64,000 bases of DNA, from NCBI RefSeq assembly GCF_023283985.1, contig NZ_JAKIKU010000005.1, forward strand, positions 304,166-368,165, in the 5' to 3' direction. Position 1 is the stretch's first letter, and the number at the start of each line of letters is the position of its first letter. The notes below the pieces were generated by a model. The model made no database searches. It was not told where the DNA came from and saw nothing but the letters and a program-made list of their open reading frames with translations. The stretch comes from Shewanella electrodiphila (GTDB lineage Bacteria; Pseudomonadota; Gammaproteobacteria; Enterobacterales; Shewanellaceae). The position numbers and the translations under genes are program-made. Below, in pieces: positions 17,895-27,941 of the stretch.

Positions 17895-20315
17895 ATGCCT
17901 GAACTATTTTTAAATAATGTTCCAATAAAGGTTTCAAATAACATATCAAATAGATCGCATGCAGTGTGTGGCTTGCTTTTACTAGGGAGCCTAGCGACAT
18001 TATTGGGCTGCAATGGCCATACTCCAGCAGAAGCCGCAACAGCTAATACGTCTGATACAGCCAAAGATACGGTTTCAAAGGTGGATAATGTCTATCTTGA
18101 ACGTACGCTGTTCGACTTTGAAAATGCTGACCAATTACAAAACATCATTGGAAAAAATGCCCTGTTTTCCATAGCGAATAGCGGCAGCAATAATGCCCTT
18201 GAAGTTACCTTTAAATCTGAAGTTAATTATAAAGCCAATATTAGTTTACAGGCAGCATCACCATGGGATGTAAGCGGTCACCAAGATGTTGCCATTGCGG
18301 TGGACATTACTAATCATGCCGACGCATCAACGCCACTCTATGTTAAAGCGTTTGATTTAAACGACCACCAATCACGCAGTACGGTTATTCCGGCGTCTTC
18401 CTCCAAAACCTATTACATTGTGTTAAGTGGTGATGAGTTAGACCACAATACCGGAATTCGTTCAAACCCTAAATATTGGCTCACAGACTATGAACAAATT
18501 GAATGGCGGGGTGGCAAAAAAGACCTAGATTTACACCACATAACAGCCTTTGAGTTTCAGGTTGGCGGCTCTTTAGTCGATAAACATCTTTCGTTTGATA
18601 ATGTGCGCTTAATAACGCCTAAAGCGGTAATAAGTGATTATTTAGTCGGCTTGGTTGATCAGTTTGGTCAAAATGCAAAACACTATTTCAACGGCAAGGT
18701 GAATTCTGTTGAAGCATTACAACAGCACAGTGCAAAAGAAATCGCCCTACTTGAAAAAGCCCCACGACTTGCCGATCGAAGTCAATTTAACGGCTGGATA
18801 AATGGCCCCAAACTAGCTGCAACAGGCTATTTTAGAGTGGATAAGTATCAAGATAAATGGACCTTAGTTGACCCCGAAGGCTATTTGTTCTTTTCAAATG
18901 GTATTGCCAATATACGCATGGCTAATACCTCAACTATTACTGGCTATGATTTTGATCCCGCGCTGATAAATATTAAGTTAGCCACTGACTTAACACCTGA
19001 AGACTCACTAGGATTGAACCAAGTTGACCATCAAGCCTTACCCAGTCGTAAACTCGTCTCGGCACTACGCAGTGACATGTTTAGCTGGCTGCCAAGTTAT
19101 GATGAACCCTTAGGGCAGAATTTTGGTTATCGTCGCAGTGTTCATACTGGCCCGGTACTTTCTGGGGAGACTTTTAGTTTTTATCGGACAAACTTACAAC
19201 GTAAATTTGCTGAAAATGACCCTGAAAAATTATTTGAAAAATGGAAAGATAATACTATTAATCGTATGCACAGCTGGGGCTTTACCTCATTTGGAAACTG
19301 GGTAGACCCCGGGTATTACCAAATGAATCGCTTACCATATTTTGCGAATGGTTGGATTATAGGTGACTTCAAAACGGTCAGCAGTGGTAATGATTATTGG
19401 AGCCCACTACCAGATCCTTTTGACCCAGTTTTTGCAGTACGTGCTAGAGCCACTATTGCGCAAATAGCCTTAGAAGTCGATAACAACCCTTGGTGTATTG
19501 GGGTATTTATTGATAACGAAAAAAGTTGGGGCATGATGGGCAGTACACAAAGCCAGTATGGAATTGTGATCAATACCCTAAGTCGTTCAACTGAAGACAG
19601 CCCAGCAAAAGTGGCGTTTGTTGATGCATTAAAGAGCAAGTATTTAACGATTGACTCTTTAAACAAGGCGTGGGAGCAAAAGTTCAGTTGGGATGATCTC
19701 ATAAAAGGCGTGCGTTTAAAGAATATCAACGATGCTGTTAGCGCTGATTTATCGATGCTACTTACCTTATATGCTGAACAATATTTTAAAACAGTGAGTT
19801 CGACCTTGAAGCAATATATGCCCAACCATTTATATATGGGGGCGAGATTTGCCAGTTGGGGTATGACGTCAGAGATCCGCGAGGCAGCGGCTAAATATGC
19901 TGATGTGATGAGTTATAACTATTATAACGAAGGCTTAGATAAAGGCTTTTGGGCCTTTTTAGAGGAAGTTAATCGGCCAAGCATTATTGGTGAGTTTCAT
20001 AATGGTTCACTCGACTCAGGTTTGTTACACCCAGGCCTAGTGCCTGCACAATCTCAAGCTGATAGGGGCCTGATGTATCAAGAGTATATGAAAAGTGTCA
20101 TCGAGAATCGATACTTTGTCGGTGCGCATTGGTTTCAATATATTGATTCGCCTTTAACCGGCAGAGCTTATGATGGCGAAAACTATAATGTCGGTTTTGT
20201 TTCGGTGACAGATAAACCTTATACCGAATTGGTAGATGCCGCGAAAGTTGTTAATAGCACTCTGTATAAAAAGCGTTTTAGTGAAGAAAAAAAGTCAGTA
20301 AAAGACGTAAATTAG
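17895..20315 (+). CDS. GH50 beta-agarase, lipoprotein (copy 1)
   Basis: An 806-residue protein. A lipobox LLGC at about residue 40 predicts outer-membrane anchoring. Residues about 70-250 form a carbohydrate-binding-like beta domain, and the rest is the GH50 barrel. Likely catalytic residues are E542 in FIDNEKSWG (acid/base) and E700 in IIGEFHNG (nucleophile). GH50 enzymes release neoagarobiose or neoagarotetraose from agarose. Shared blocks such as YFANGWIIGDFKTVSSG and ENYNVGFVSVTD recur in the copies at 31978 and 45205. A strong CAGGAGG ribosome site precedes the ATG. It stands alone, with a terminator after it. Confidence 0.9.
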   Translation: MPELFLNNVPIKVSNNISNRSHAVCGLLLLGSLATLLGCNGHTPAEAATANTSDTAKDTVSKVDNVYLERTLFDFENADQLQNIIGKNALFSIANSGSNNALEVTFKSEVNYKANISLQAASPWDVSGHQDVAIAVDITNHADASTPLYVKAFDLNDHQSRSTVIPASSSKTYYIVLSGDELDHNTGIRSNPKYWLTDYEQIEWRGGKKDLDLHHITAFEFQVGGSLVDKHLSFDNVRLITPKAVISDYLVGLVDQFGQNAKHYFNGKVNSVEALQQHSAKEIALLEKAPRLADRSQFNGWINGPKLAATGYFRVDKYQDKWTLVDPEGYLFFSNGIANIRMANTSTITGYDFDPALINIKLATDLTPEDSLGLNQVDHQALPSRKLVSALRSDMFSWLPSYDEPLGQNFGYRRSVHTGPVLSGETFSFYRTNLQRKFAENDPEKLFEKWKDNTINRMHSWGFTSFGNWVDPGYYQMNRLPYFANGWIIGDFKTVSSGNDYWSPLPDPFDPVFAVRARATIAQIALEVDNNPWCIGVFIDNEKSWGMMGSTQSQYGIVINTLSRSTEDSPAKVAFVDALKSKYLTIDSLNKAWEQKFSWDDLIKGVRLKNINDAVSADLSMLLTLYAEQYFKTVSSTLKQYMPNHLYMGARFASWGMTSEIREAAAKYADVMSYNYYNEGLDKGFWAFLEEVNRPSIIGEFHNGSLDSGLLHPGLVPAQSQADRGLMYQEYMKSVIENRYFVGAHWFQYIDSPLTGRAYDGENYNVGFVSVTDKPYTELVDAAKVVNSTLYKKRFSEEKKSVKDVN

Positions 20316-20383
20316 CCCAGTACGCCCTAAGTTAAATCCAACTAACATTTTCAATCCTAACTATACCAATACCAGTGCTTATT

Positions 20384-20416
20384 ACGGATAAATATGGCTA
20401 TTTATCCGTTTTTTTC
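20384..20416 (+). terminator. Terminator of GH50 copy 1
   Basis: ACGGATAAATA and TATTTATCCGT pair and are followed by seven T residues. Confidence 0.85.
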
Positions 20417-20472
20417 ATAGATATAAAAACATTTATCTACGTACTTTTGAGCGTCATTAAAAAGCATTAAAA

Positions 20473-20484
20473 ATTGTCAACAAT
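20473..20484. promoter_or_regulatory. Operator-like palindrome ATTGTCAACAAT upstream of TonB receptor 1
   Basis: One base differs from the ATTGTTAACAAT consensus. It lies about 20 bases upstream of the -35 box. Confidence 0.5.
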
Positions 20485-20504
20485 AGACAAACTTCAAAAA
20501 ACTA

Positions 20505-20543
20505 TTGACATATTGCTTAATAAGTAGCTAGATTGTTAACAAT
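20505..20543 (+). promoter_or_regulatory. Promoter and overlapping operator of TonB receptor 1
   Basis: TTGACA at 20505-20510 is followed after 17-18 bases by CTAGAT/TAGATT. A perfect ATTGTTAACAAT palindrome at 20532-20543 overlaps the -10 element, the geometry expected for repression by steric block. Confidence 0.6.
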
Positions 20544-20613
20544 TCGATCACAATTGTGCGCTAATGCATGCGGTCGGACTAAGGCTTAAAATCCGATAAC
20601 AAGAAGGTTTTTC

Positions 20614-23400
20614 ATGATGAAAAATAAAAAATTCAGATTTAACTCTGTTTATTGTGCGATGTTGATAGCAGCAAGTGTTGGGGCACAAGCTGAGGAAGTT
20701 GACAGCGTTGATGGCAATAGTGCAGAAACCGCAGTGGAAGTTATTCAAGTCAAAGGTATTCGAAGTTCTCTGACTAAATCAGCTCAAACTAAGCGTTATT
20801 CTGATGGTGTGGTCGATGCAATCAGTGCTGAAGATATAGGTAAATTGCCTGACACTAATTTAGCGGAGTCGCTGCAACGCATCGCAGGTGTATCCATTGA
20901 TCGTGCAAATAATGAAGGTAATAAAGTCACAGTGCGTGGTTTTGGACCTGAATTTAACTTGGTGACCTTGAATGGTCGTCAAATGCCAAACTCTTCAGCT
21001 TTACAATCTGAAGGCGTATCACGAAGCTTTAACTTTCGTGAAATTGCTGCAGAGAGTGTATCTGGCGTAAATGTGTATAAAACTGGTAAAGCGGATATTA
21101 CCTCTGGCGGTATCGGTGCAACTATTGATATCACTACAGCCAGACCTTTTGACTATGATGGTTTTAAAGCCTTTGTAAGCGCAAAAGGAATTTACGATAC
21201 AAGCGTTGAAGAGGGTGACTCTGTTACTCCTGAAGTTTCAGGCATGATTAGCCAAACCTTTGCTGATGACAAAGTGGGCTTCTTATTGTCGGCATCTCAT
21301 TCAGAACGAGATAGTCACACTGATATCGTTGGAACTGATGGTTGGGTAAGAAATCGTAGTCGTGACAATGTTGATTTATCGGCAATTGACACTAACAAAA
21401 ATCCAGAACAAGCAATTTGGACGCCTTGGACTGCTAAAACAGAGCATTTAGATACTGAACGAACTCGTCAAAATGCCCAAGCCGTTTTACAGATTCAACC
21501 TGTCGACTCAGTAGTTGCGACGGTTGATTATACTATTTCGCGTTTCGAAGAAACGAGTTATACCAATCGCTCAGCATTTTGGTTCGATAATCCAAGTGGA
21601 TCAGCCAATGCAAATGGCACCTTATGGAACCCACGAGATCAAGATGATGAGTTGAATTTCTGGGCTTGGGAATATTACCAAGAGAAAGAAAACGATTCAT
21701 TAGGTTTGAATATTGAATGGCAAGCCACAGATACTTTGAGTTTTGAACTTGACGTCCATGATTCAACATCTGAATCAAATCCTGATGGTCAAACCGCTGA
21801 AACCTTAGCGAACCTTAAAAACCCATCTGGTTCTGTTGCATTAATCGGTGCAGATTTTATTGGTGATATCCCTAAAATTATTGTTGATGACTCTAATTTA
21901 CCAGGTGGCGCATACAATAAAGACAATATCGTGTCTGATTTATATCAAAAACGCGGTTACTCAATGGAAAACAATGTTAAGCAATACCGTTTTTCAGGTA
22001 CTTGGGAAAACGCTGCTGCTGACAGTGCGCTCACTAAAATCAATTTTGGCGTGATGAATACAGATTACACCATTGATACACGCTTGAGCGAAGTATTTTC
22101 TTTCGTTGATGTGCCATTAAACGGTTTAGATCTTGGCTTTATTCCATTAGGCGATACAGCGGATCAGTTCCCAGGTGCTAACCAATTATTCCCATATATT
22201 TCACAATATGATGTAAATCAGTTTATTGATATCGTTAAAAATGAAGGTTTATTTGCTGAGCCTAACATCAAAACGAATGGTGTAAATGAAGAAACCTTTG
22301 CTGCGTATTTATCATTCGATTTTGACACTGACTTTAATGACATGCCAGTGAAAATGAATGTTGGTGTCCGTTACGAAGACACGGATGTTACGGCGTATTC
22401 AGTACAAAATGGCATTATTGCAATGAACTACCGTCATGCTCAGGAGTTAAGACCTGTTTATGATGACACAGCAACAGCAGATGAGTTGTCTGGTAGTTAC
22501 ACCCGTATTTTGCCTAATTTTGACTTTAATATGTCAGTAACAGATGAAATTGTGACGCGTTTTTCTTATAGCCGAACTTTATCGAGAGCAGGGGTGAGTG
22601 CAATGTTCCCTGCAACGAATGTGTCAGCAAGACCTGGTGGGCCATTTAATGCCTCACAAGGTAATCCGAACCTATTACCAATTACTTCAGATAACTTTGA
22701 TTTATCACTTGAATGGTACTTTGATGACGGTAGTTTCGCATCTGCAGGTTACTTTAAAAAGTACGTTGAGAACTTTATCGGCGCTGGTACTGAGAACCGC
22801 TCAATTAATGACGTTAATGGCCAACCATTGACTGATCCAAGTGTAAATCCTCGTGCTAGTTGTCCTGATGCATCTGATACACCAAATCCAGATTGTCTCG
22901 GTACGGCAACTGATCCTGTTATTACTTGGGAAGTTGCGACGCCAGATAACTTACAAAACCGCGAAGTAGATGGTTGGGAATTTAATGCTCAATACATGTT
23001 TGGCGACAGTGGGTTCGGTACAGTTGCTAACTATACCCTCGTAAACAGCGATGAATCGTTTGATCCATATAACTTTGATCAAACAATCGCATTAACCGGC
23101 TTAAGTGACTCTGGTAACTTAGTTGCATTTTACGAAAACTATGGTTTCCAAGCCCGAGTTGCCTATAACTGGCGTGATGAGTTCTTGCTAGCGCTTGGTA
23201 ATGAACCAACCTTCACGGAAGCTTATGGTCAGCTTGATATGAGTTTAAGTTATGACATCAACGAAATGCTCACTGTATCACTTGATGGTATTAACTTAAC
23301 TGATGAAACCGTTCGCCGCTACGGTCGTTTTGAGGAACAGTTACTTGCTGCTGAGCAGTACGGTCCTCGTTACACCATAGGAATTAGTGCTAAGTTCTAA
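20614..23400 (+). CDS. TonB-dependent receptor (oligosaccharide uptake) 1
   Basis: A 928-residue outer-membrane receptor with a signal peptide ending near AQA. A short N-terminal segment with VIQVKGIRSSL acts as the TonB box region. The plug domain follows: ISAEDIGKLPDTNLAESLQRIAG, then NKVTVRGFGPEFNLVTLNGR. The barrel ends in the aromatic-terminated strand YTIGISAKF. This is the CarB-like/maltose-type receptor family common in Shewanella and Alteromonas polysaccharide loci. AAGAAGG precedes the ATG. An operator-overlapped promoter suggests induction by agar breakdown products. The halogenase-like and SapC genes follow it, a common grouping. Confidence 0.9.
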   Translation: MMKNKKFRFNSVYCAMLIAASVGAQAEEVDSVDGNSAETAVEVIQVKGIRSSLTKSAQTKRYSDGVVDAISAEDIGKLPDTNLAESLQRIAGVSIDRANNEGNKVTVRGFGPEFNLVTLNGRQMPNSSALQSEGVSRSFNFREIAAESVSGVNVYKTGKADITSGGIGATIDITTARPFDYDGFKAFVSAKGIYDTSVEEGDSVTPEVSGMISQTFADDKVGFLLSASHSERDSHTDIVGTDGWVRNRSRDNVDLSAIDTNKNPEQAIWTPWTAKTEHLDTERTRQNAQAVLQIQPVDSVVATVDYTISRFEETSYTNRSAFWFDNPSGSANANGTLWNPRDQDDELNFWAWEYYQEKENDSLGLNIEWQATDTLSFELDVHDSTSESNPDGQTAETLANLKNPSGSVALIGADFIGDIPKIIVDDSNLPGGAYNKDNIVSDLYQKRGYSMENNVKQYRFSGTWENAAADSALTKINFGVMNTDYTIDTRLSEVFSFVDVPLNGLDLGFIPLGDTADQFPGANQLFPYISQYDVNQFIDIVKNEGLFAEPNIKTNGVNEETFAAYLSFDFDTDFNDMPVKMNVGVRYEDTDVTAYSVQNGIIAMNYRHAQELRPVYDDTATADELSGSYTRILPNFDFNMSVTDEIVTRFSYSRTLSRAGVSAMFPATNVSARPGGPFNASQGNPNLLPITSDNFDLSLEWYFDDGSFASAGYFKKYVENFIGAGTENRSINDVNGQPLTDPSVNPRASCPDASDTPNPDCLGTATDPVITWEVATPDNLQNREVDGWEFNAQYMFGDSGFGTVANYTLVNSDESFDPYNFDQTIALTGLSDSGNLVAFYENYGFQARVAYNWRDEFLLALGNEPTFTEAYGQLDMSLSYDINEMLTVSLDGINLTDETVRRYGRFEEQLLAAEQYGPRYTIGISAKF

Positions 23401-23468
23401 TGCTAGTTATCCATGCAAAAGAATTAATAGTTGGCGATAATGCCAATAAAAATATTCACTAAAAAAGA

Positions 23469-23501
23469 ACAGGCTGCTACGTTTTTGTAACAGCCTTTTT
23501 T
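23469..23501 (+). terminator. Terminator of TonB receptor 1
   Basis: AGGCTGCTAC and GTAACAGCCT pair around GTTTTT and are followed by a T-run. Confidence 0.8.
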
Positions 23502-23552
23502 GCTTTGTGCATATTGTGATTAAATTATTTGATAACAAGAATTGGAGAAAAT

Positions 23553-25187
23553 ATGACTAATAAGAATGAAAATCATCCAATCGGCAATAAAGTTGTGAGT
23601 CAAATTGACAGTAAAAAACTAACTAAGAACATTGTGATTGTTGGTGGCGGAACAGCTGGTTGGATAACTGCTGGCACATTAGCTGCTAAATTAACGAGTC
23701 AACATGTAAAGAATTTCAGCGTGACATTAGTCGAGTCATCTAATATACCGCCTATTGGAGTTGGTGAAGGTACTTGGCCTACCATGCGCCGGACGCTTAA
23801 AAACATGGGGATCAAAGAAACTGATTTTATTCGTGAATGTAATGTGTCCTTTAAGCAAGGCGCTAAGTTTGCAAAATGGGTGACAGGAAAGCATGACGAT
23901 TATTATTACCATCCATTAATGCTACCTGAAGGTCCAATAAAAGATAACCTGGCATCTCATTGGTTATCTATACAATTTCCATATAATGAGAATCCAAAGA
24001 AACAATATTCTTTTTCAATGTGTTTAAGCCCACAAGAAGCTATTTGTGAAGCGGGTTTAGCGCCCAAATTAATCACTACAGCTGAATATGATGCAATCGC
24101 AAACTACGCATACCATCTTGACGCTGGACTATTTTCAGAGTTTTTGAAACAGCACTGTATAAAAGTACTCAATGTGAAGCATGTGGTTGATGATGTCATG
24201 GCGGTTACCAATAATGATGATGGTGATATTGCTTGTGTCTCAACAGCTGAACATGGTGATTTATCAGGTGATTTATTTATTGACTGCAGTGGTTTTAAAT
24301 CTCTTTTGCTTGGTGAACATTATCAAGTGGGATTCAAAAGCTGTAAAGATGTGTTGTTTGTTGATAATGCCATCGCTGTACAAGTGCCATATTCCGATGA
24401 AAACAGTCCTATTGCGTCACATACTATTTCTACCGCTCAAACAGCCGGTTGGATATGGGACATTGGATTATCAAGTAGAAGAGGGGTAGGTCATGTCTAC
24501 TCAAGTCGTTACATCAGTGAACATGCTGCGATTGAGGAGTTAAAGCAATACTTATCGGCTACGGTCAACGATGTTGAGCAACTTACCTTTCGTAAAATTC
24601 CAATTAACCCTGGTTATCGAGAAAAATTTTGGCACCGTAATTGTGTTGCTATTGGTCTGTCGGCGGGGTTTCTAGAACCGCTAGAAGCTTCTGCACTACT
24701 ATTAGTTGAGATTTCGGCCAATATGATAGCTGAGCAATTGCCAGCAAATCGTCAATGTATGGAGATCGTTTCTGAGCGATTTAATCAGACTTTCACTTAT
24801 CGATGGGAAAGAATCATCGATTTTTTAAAACTGCACTATATGTTAAGTCAGCGTCAAGACAGTGACTTTTGGTGCGATAACCGCAAGCCTGAAAGCATTC
24901 CTAGTAGCCTTAAATCGCTATTGTCACTATGGCAATATCAACCACCCAGTGATAATGATTTTATTCATGCCACTGAAGTGTTCCCCGCAGCCAGTTATCA
25001 GTATGTGCTTTATGGTATGGGATTCAAAACCGCTTCATCACACTGGGGCTATTCAACAGAGGCAAGTGAAAAAGCCTACGAGAAATTTAAACAAGTGAAT
25101 CTACAAACGTCTCAGTACAAAGCTAATTTAATGTCTAATCGTGATCTGATTAATTCAATCAAACAATATGGTTTGCAACGAGTATAA
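23553..25187 (+). CDS. Tryptophan-halogenase-family flavoprotein
   Basis: A 544-residue member of the flavin-dependent tryptophan halogenase family. The FAD fingerprint is IVIVGGGTAGWITAGTLAAKL near the N-terminus. The GWIWDIGL segment corresponds to the WxWxIP signature but lacks its final Pro, and FLEPLEASALLLVE is the conserved C-terminal FAD-contact region. GGAG before the ATG at 23553 sets the start. Relatives of this gene are repeatedly found next to TonB receptors and SapC in marine polysaccharide loci, where no halogenated product is known. The degenerate WxWxIP motif argues against assuming true tryptophan chlorination. Confidence 0.82.
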   Translation: MTNKNENHPIGNKVVSQIDSKKLTKNIVIVGGGTAGWITAGTLAAKLTSQHVKNFSVTLVESSNIPPIGVGEGTWPTMRRTLKNMGIKETDFIRECNVSFKQGAKFAKWVTGKHDDYYYHPLMLPEGPIKDNLASHWLSIQFPYNENPKKQYSFSMCLSPQEAICEAGLAPKLITTAEYDAIANYAYHLDAGLFSEFLKQHCIKVLNVKHVVDDVMAVTNNDDGDIACVSTAEHGDLSGDLFIDCSGFKSLLLGEHYQVGFKSCKDVLFVDNAIAVQVPYSDENSPIASHTISTAQTAGWIWDIGLSSRRGVGHVYSSRYISEHAAIEELKQYLSATVNDVEQLTFRKIPINPGYREKFWHRNCVAIGLSAGFLEPLEASALLLVEISANMIAEQLPANRQCMEIVSERFNQTFTYRWERIIDFLKLHYMLSQRQDSDFWCDNRKPESIPSSLKSLLSLWQYQPPSDNDFIHATEVFPAASYQYVLYGMGFKTASSHWGYSTEASEKAYEKFKQVNLQTSQYKANLMSNRDLINSIKQYGLQRV

Positions 25188-25200
25188 ATAAGGATTTTTT

Positions 25201-25953
25201 ATGAAAAACGTTATTGTAGATAGTAATACACACAAAAACACCAAAGTTCTCGTTGGTCATGGGCAAGATTTTGGTGAAAATATTCATTTCGTCCCCGTTA
25301 TCGCAGATGAGCTACGGAGCCTGATTCTAGAATATCCCTGTTGTTTGCTTAAAAACAATCAAACTGGCCAGTTCGGATTACATGCATTACTGGGTTTTGA
25401 ATCAGGTGAGAACTTATTTCTTGCAGATGCTAATTGGCGAAGCCATTACATTCCATTACACATTAGACGACAGCCGTTTATGGTTGCGCGTAAAGATCAT
25501 TCTTCTGAGCCAATGAGTGAAACTAATACCGTATTAACCATAGATATGAACAATCGACGTGTTGTTGATGGAAATACAAGCGCCGATTCGCAAGACTTGT
25601 TTACATCAGACGGAAAACCAACTGAATACCTTACATCAATGAATAGAATGGTTTTTGAGTTAGCTCAAGGGATTGTTCGTACAGAATCTTTTATCCAATC
25701 ACTAGTGGATAATGAGTTGGTTGAGGCAATTCAACTTGGGATCTCAATGAATAAAAGACACTCTGCAGATAAAGAACAAGAAAATATCAATTTTGATGGC
25801 TTATATGTCATCAATGAAAAAGCATTAGCAAATTTAAGTGCTGATTTATTGCAGGAATATCACCGAAAAGGATATTTACAGGCATGTCATTTAATGATGG
25901 CATCAATGGGACAAATTCAAAGCTTAATTCGATTACGCAACCAATCTAGCTAA
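25201..25953 (+). CDS. SapC-family protein
   Basis: A 250-residue protein of the SapC family, named from an S-layer gene in Campylobacter. Recognisable features are HFVPVIADELRSLILEYPCCLLKNNQTGQF near the N-terminus, GFESGENLFL, and YIPLHIRRQPFMV. There is no signal peptide or transmembrane helix. It starts 13 bases after the halogenase-like gene and is likely co-transcribed with it. Members of the pair almost always accompany TonB receptors. Biochemical function is unknown. Confidence 0.8.
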   Translation: MKNVIVDSNTHKNTKVLVGHGQDFGENIHFVPVIADELRSLILEYPCCLLKNNQTGQFGLHALLGFESGENLFLADANWRSHYIPLHIRRQPFMVARKDHSSEPMSETNTVLTIDMNNRRVVDGNTSADSQDLFTSDGKPTEYLTSMNRMVFELAQGIVRTESFIQSLVDNELVEAIQLGISMNKRHSADKEQENINFDGLYVINEKALANLSADLLQEYHRKGYLQACHLMMASMGQIQSLIRLRNQSS

Positions 25954-26392
25954 GCTTATTAAATCACACCTAATCTATAAATTATTACTTTAGCGCTAAG
26001 GTAAATTATAACCCTGGAAGTTACTGCTATTTAATGCATAAGGGACAAAAATGTTAGGTAGGGGGAGTTACATCAAAGTAATGGCGACATAAGAATATAG
26101 TTTAGTTCATATCTCGCCAGCACTGTTCTTCCAACATCTATTTTTCGTTTGATGGCAAGATAGATTGTGTAAGCGAAGTGTGTAGACAAAATGTGTGAGT
26201 GTAAAATAGTTGAAGTGGTTTAAAGATTTTTGAAAAGTAAGCTACATTGCACAAAAATGGTTATGCGGTTGGAACAGTTGAAGCGATACAATATATTGAA
26301 TTATGTTTCCTAATGAGTTTGCCTGTATTCATCTGATAAAGCACCCAAACTACGTTAAAAATTAACATTGGGTACTGAACAAGCTTACTTAT
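25954..26392. other. Gene-free stretch between SapC and GH16 genes
   Basis: No supported reading frame, tRNA or convincing terminator was seen here. The two flanking genes converge. It is AT-rich and lacks the TTGTTAACAA motif. Confidence 0.5.
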
Positions 26393-27766
26393 TTACTGCG
26401 CTAGTGAGAAGCGTTGATTATCGCCATTATAACAATTCCACTGAGTAAGAACCGCGCCATCGGCATTTGACTTACCTGCTATATCTAGGCATTTATTACT
26501 CACTCTGTTTCGGATTTCGTAATAGCCATCCCCCTTATCAATCATATTCCACATTTGATTTTGGTTACTGCTATTACATACCCATTGCTGGATTTTAGCA
26601 CCGTTATCAATGTTTCCAGCTGACAAGTCTAAACAAAGATTACTGACTTTAGATGTAATAGTATAAAAACCATTAGACAATGCAGTAAATTTAAATTGCT
26701 GGTCGCTATTACTGTTATTGCCACTACATGTTAACTGCTGAAAAGTTGAACCATTTGTTGCCGCACTATTGATAACATCAATACATTTATTACTGTGTTT
26801 CGCTTTAATTTGATATTGAGTATTGGCCTCAATACCTCCGTCAGAACCTCCACCTGAACCATCACTAACGGGTTGATAAACACGTATCCAATCAACATAC
26901 ATTTTATTTTTACTGGCATCGGCTAAATCTGCATCAGTTGCTACATTTCCAGCTTCACTGCGCCATGAATGATCTTCAGTGTCTAAAATAATGAACATTT
27001 CTTCATCCATATTATACTGATCTTTATTCATGATCGCGCCAGTGTAGTCTTTGTCTTTCATTACGACTTCATCCCATGAACCCTGTGGGGTTTCTTGGCC
27101 ATCAATATAAAAGGTAACATCTGTTGGGCTTTTCCAATATGCACCGAACCGATGAAAACCTTCACGCCAATTGTTACCCCATACCGGTGTATTATGGGTT
27201 TGATCATTAAAGTCACTTCTGATGCTATTGTCATTGTTTCTTAAGAAAACATGAAAGTTAGTCGACATATTTTGTGCAAACCAGGTTTCACGTGCTCCGC
27301 CATATACTTCTAAAATATCAATTTCGCGCTCATCATTTTCGCTCAGTAGCCAAAAGTTTGATGATAACTCTAGGTTACTCACCTTAATATTAGCTTCTAA
27401 GAAAATAGGGTACTTAACTTTAGTTTTTGAGGTAATAACACCTGCATTCACCAAGTCCGGTGCTTTGCGCGATGCGCTAATAATCAAATTACCATCAGAC
27501 ACCCAAGACTCTCCGCTGTTCCAACGTGTTAGTCCAGGTCCTTCCCATGCATTGAAATAGGTGTCATTCCATTTACTGTTAAATGTCGATGTCTTACCGT
27601 TATAGTTAAAGGAATCGGAGTACTGCTCATTCAATTGCCAAACGAGACCATTGCCTGCAACTGCTGGCAGTGGAATATCATCCCAATCAGCTGCATAAAT
27701 TGAACTGGATAAAACACTCGTGCTTATTAACGCTGTTGCGCATACGAGATTTAAATGATGTTTCAT
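26393..27766 (-). CDS. GH16 beta-agarase with C-terminal CBM13
   Basis: A 457-residue secreted endo-agarase. The signal peptide ends near IYAA. The GH16 catalytic motif ExDxxE is visible as E148-I-D150-I-L-E153 in REIDILEVYG, giving nucleophile and acid/base. A Gly/Ser linker (SDGSGGGSDGG) at about residue 310 leads to a ricin-type trefoil: three QxW-like repeats with NKCIDV, LCLDLSAG, NKCLDIAGKS and ...QWNCYNGDNQRFSL. GH16 agarases cut internal beta-1,4 bonds of agarose, so this enzyme is a good candidate for the first depolymerisation step. AAAGGG before the ATG at 27766 sets the start. Confidence 0.9.
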   Translation of the reverse strand: MKHHLNLVCATALISTSVLSSSIYAADWDDIPLPAVAGNGLVWQLNEQYSDSFNYNGKTSTFNSKWNDTYFNAWEGPGLTRWNSGESWVSDGNLIISASRKAPDLVNAGVITSKTKVKYPIFLEANIKVSNLELSSNFWLLSENDEREIDILEVYGGARETWFAQNMSTNFHVFLRNNDNSIRSDFNDQTHNTPVWGNNWREGFHRFGAYWKSPTDVTFYIDGQETPQGSWDEVVMKDKDYTGAIMNKDQYNMDEEMFIILDTEDHSWRSEAGNVATDADLADASKNKMYVDWIRVYQPVSDGSGGGSDGGIEANTQYQIKAKHSNKCIDVINSAATNGSTFQQLTCSGNNSNSDQQFKFTALSNGFYTITSKVSNLCLDLSAGNIDNGAKIQQWVCNSSNQNQMWNMIDKGDGYYEIRNRVSNKCLDIAGKSNADGAVLTQWNCYNGDNQRFSLAQ

Positions 27767-27941
27767 ATATTTCCCTTTCATTGTGGATCTTTATTATGGG
27801 TAAAGTTTGGAGCTAAAGACTATTCCTGCCCCAACAGGAATAGATCTCACCATTGCGATAACGACGTAATATCACAATCGTAAGATGAGTTTGGGTGCAG
27901 TTTTCACTGGACCTAAAATATCGTTTAGTCTGTTATGTGTT

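Noticed and set aside
25954..26392. Possible small gene between SapC and GH16
   Set aside because: No frame with a plausible start, ribosome site or family resemblance was seen.
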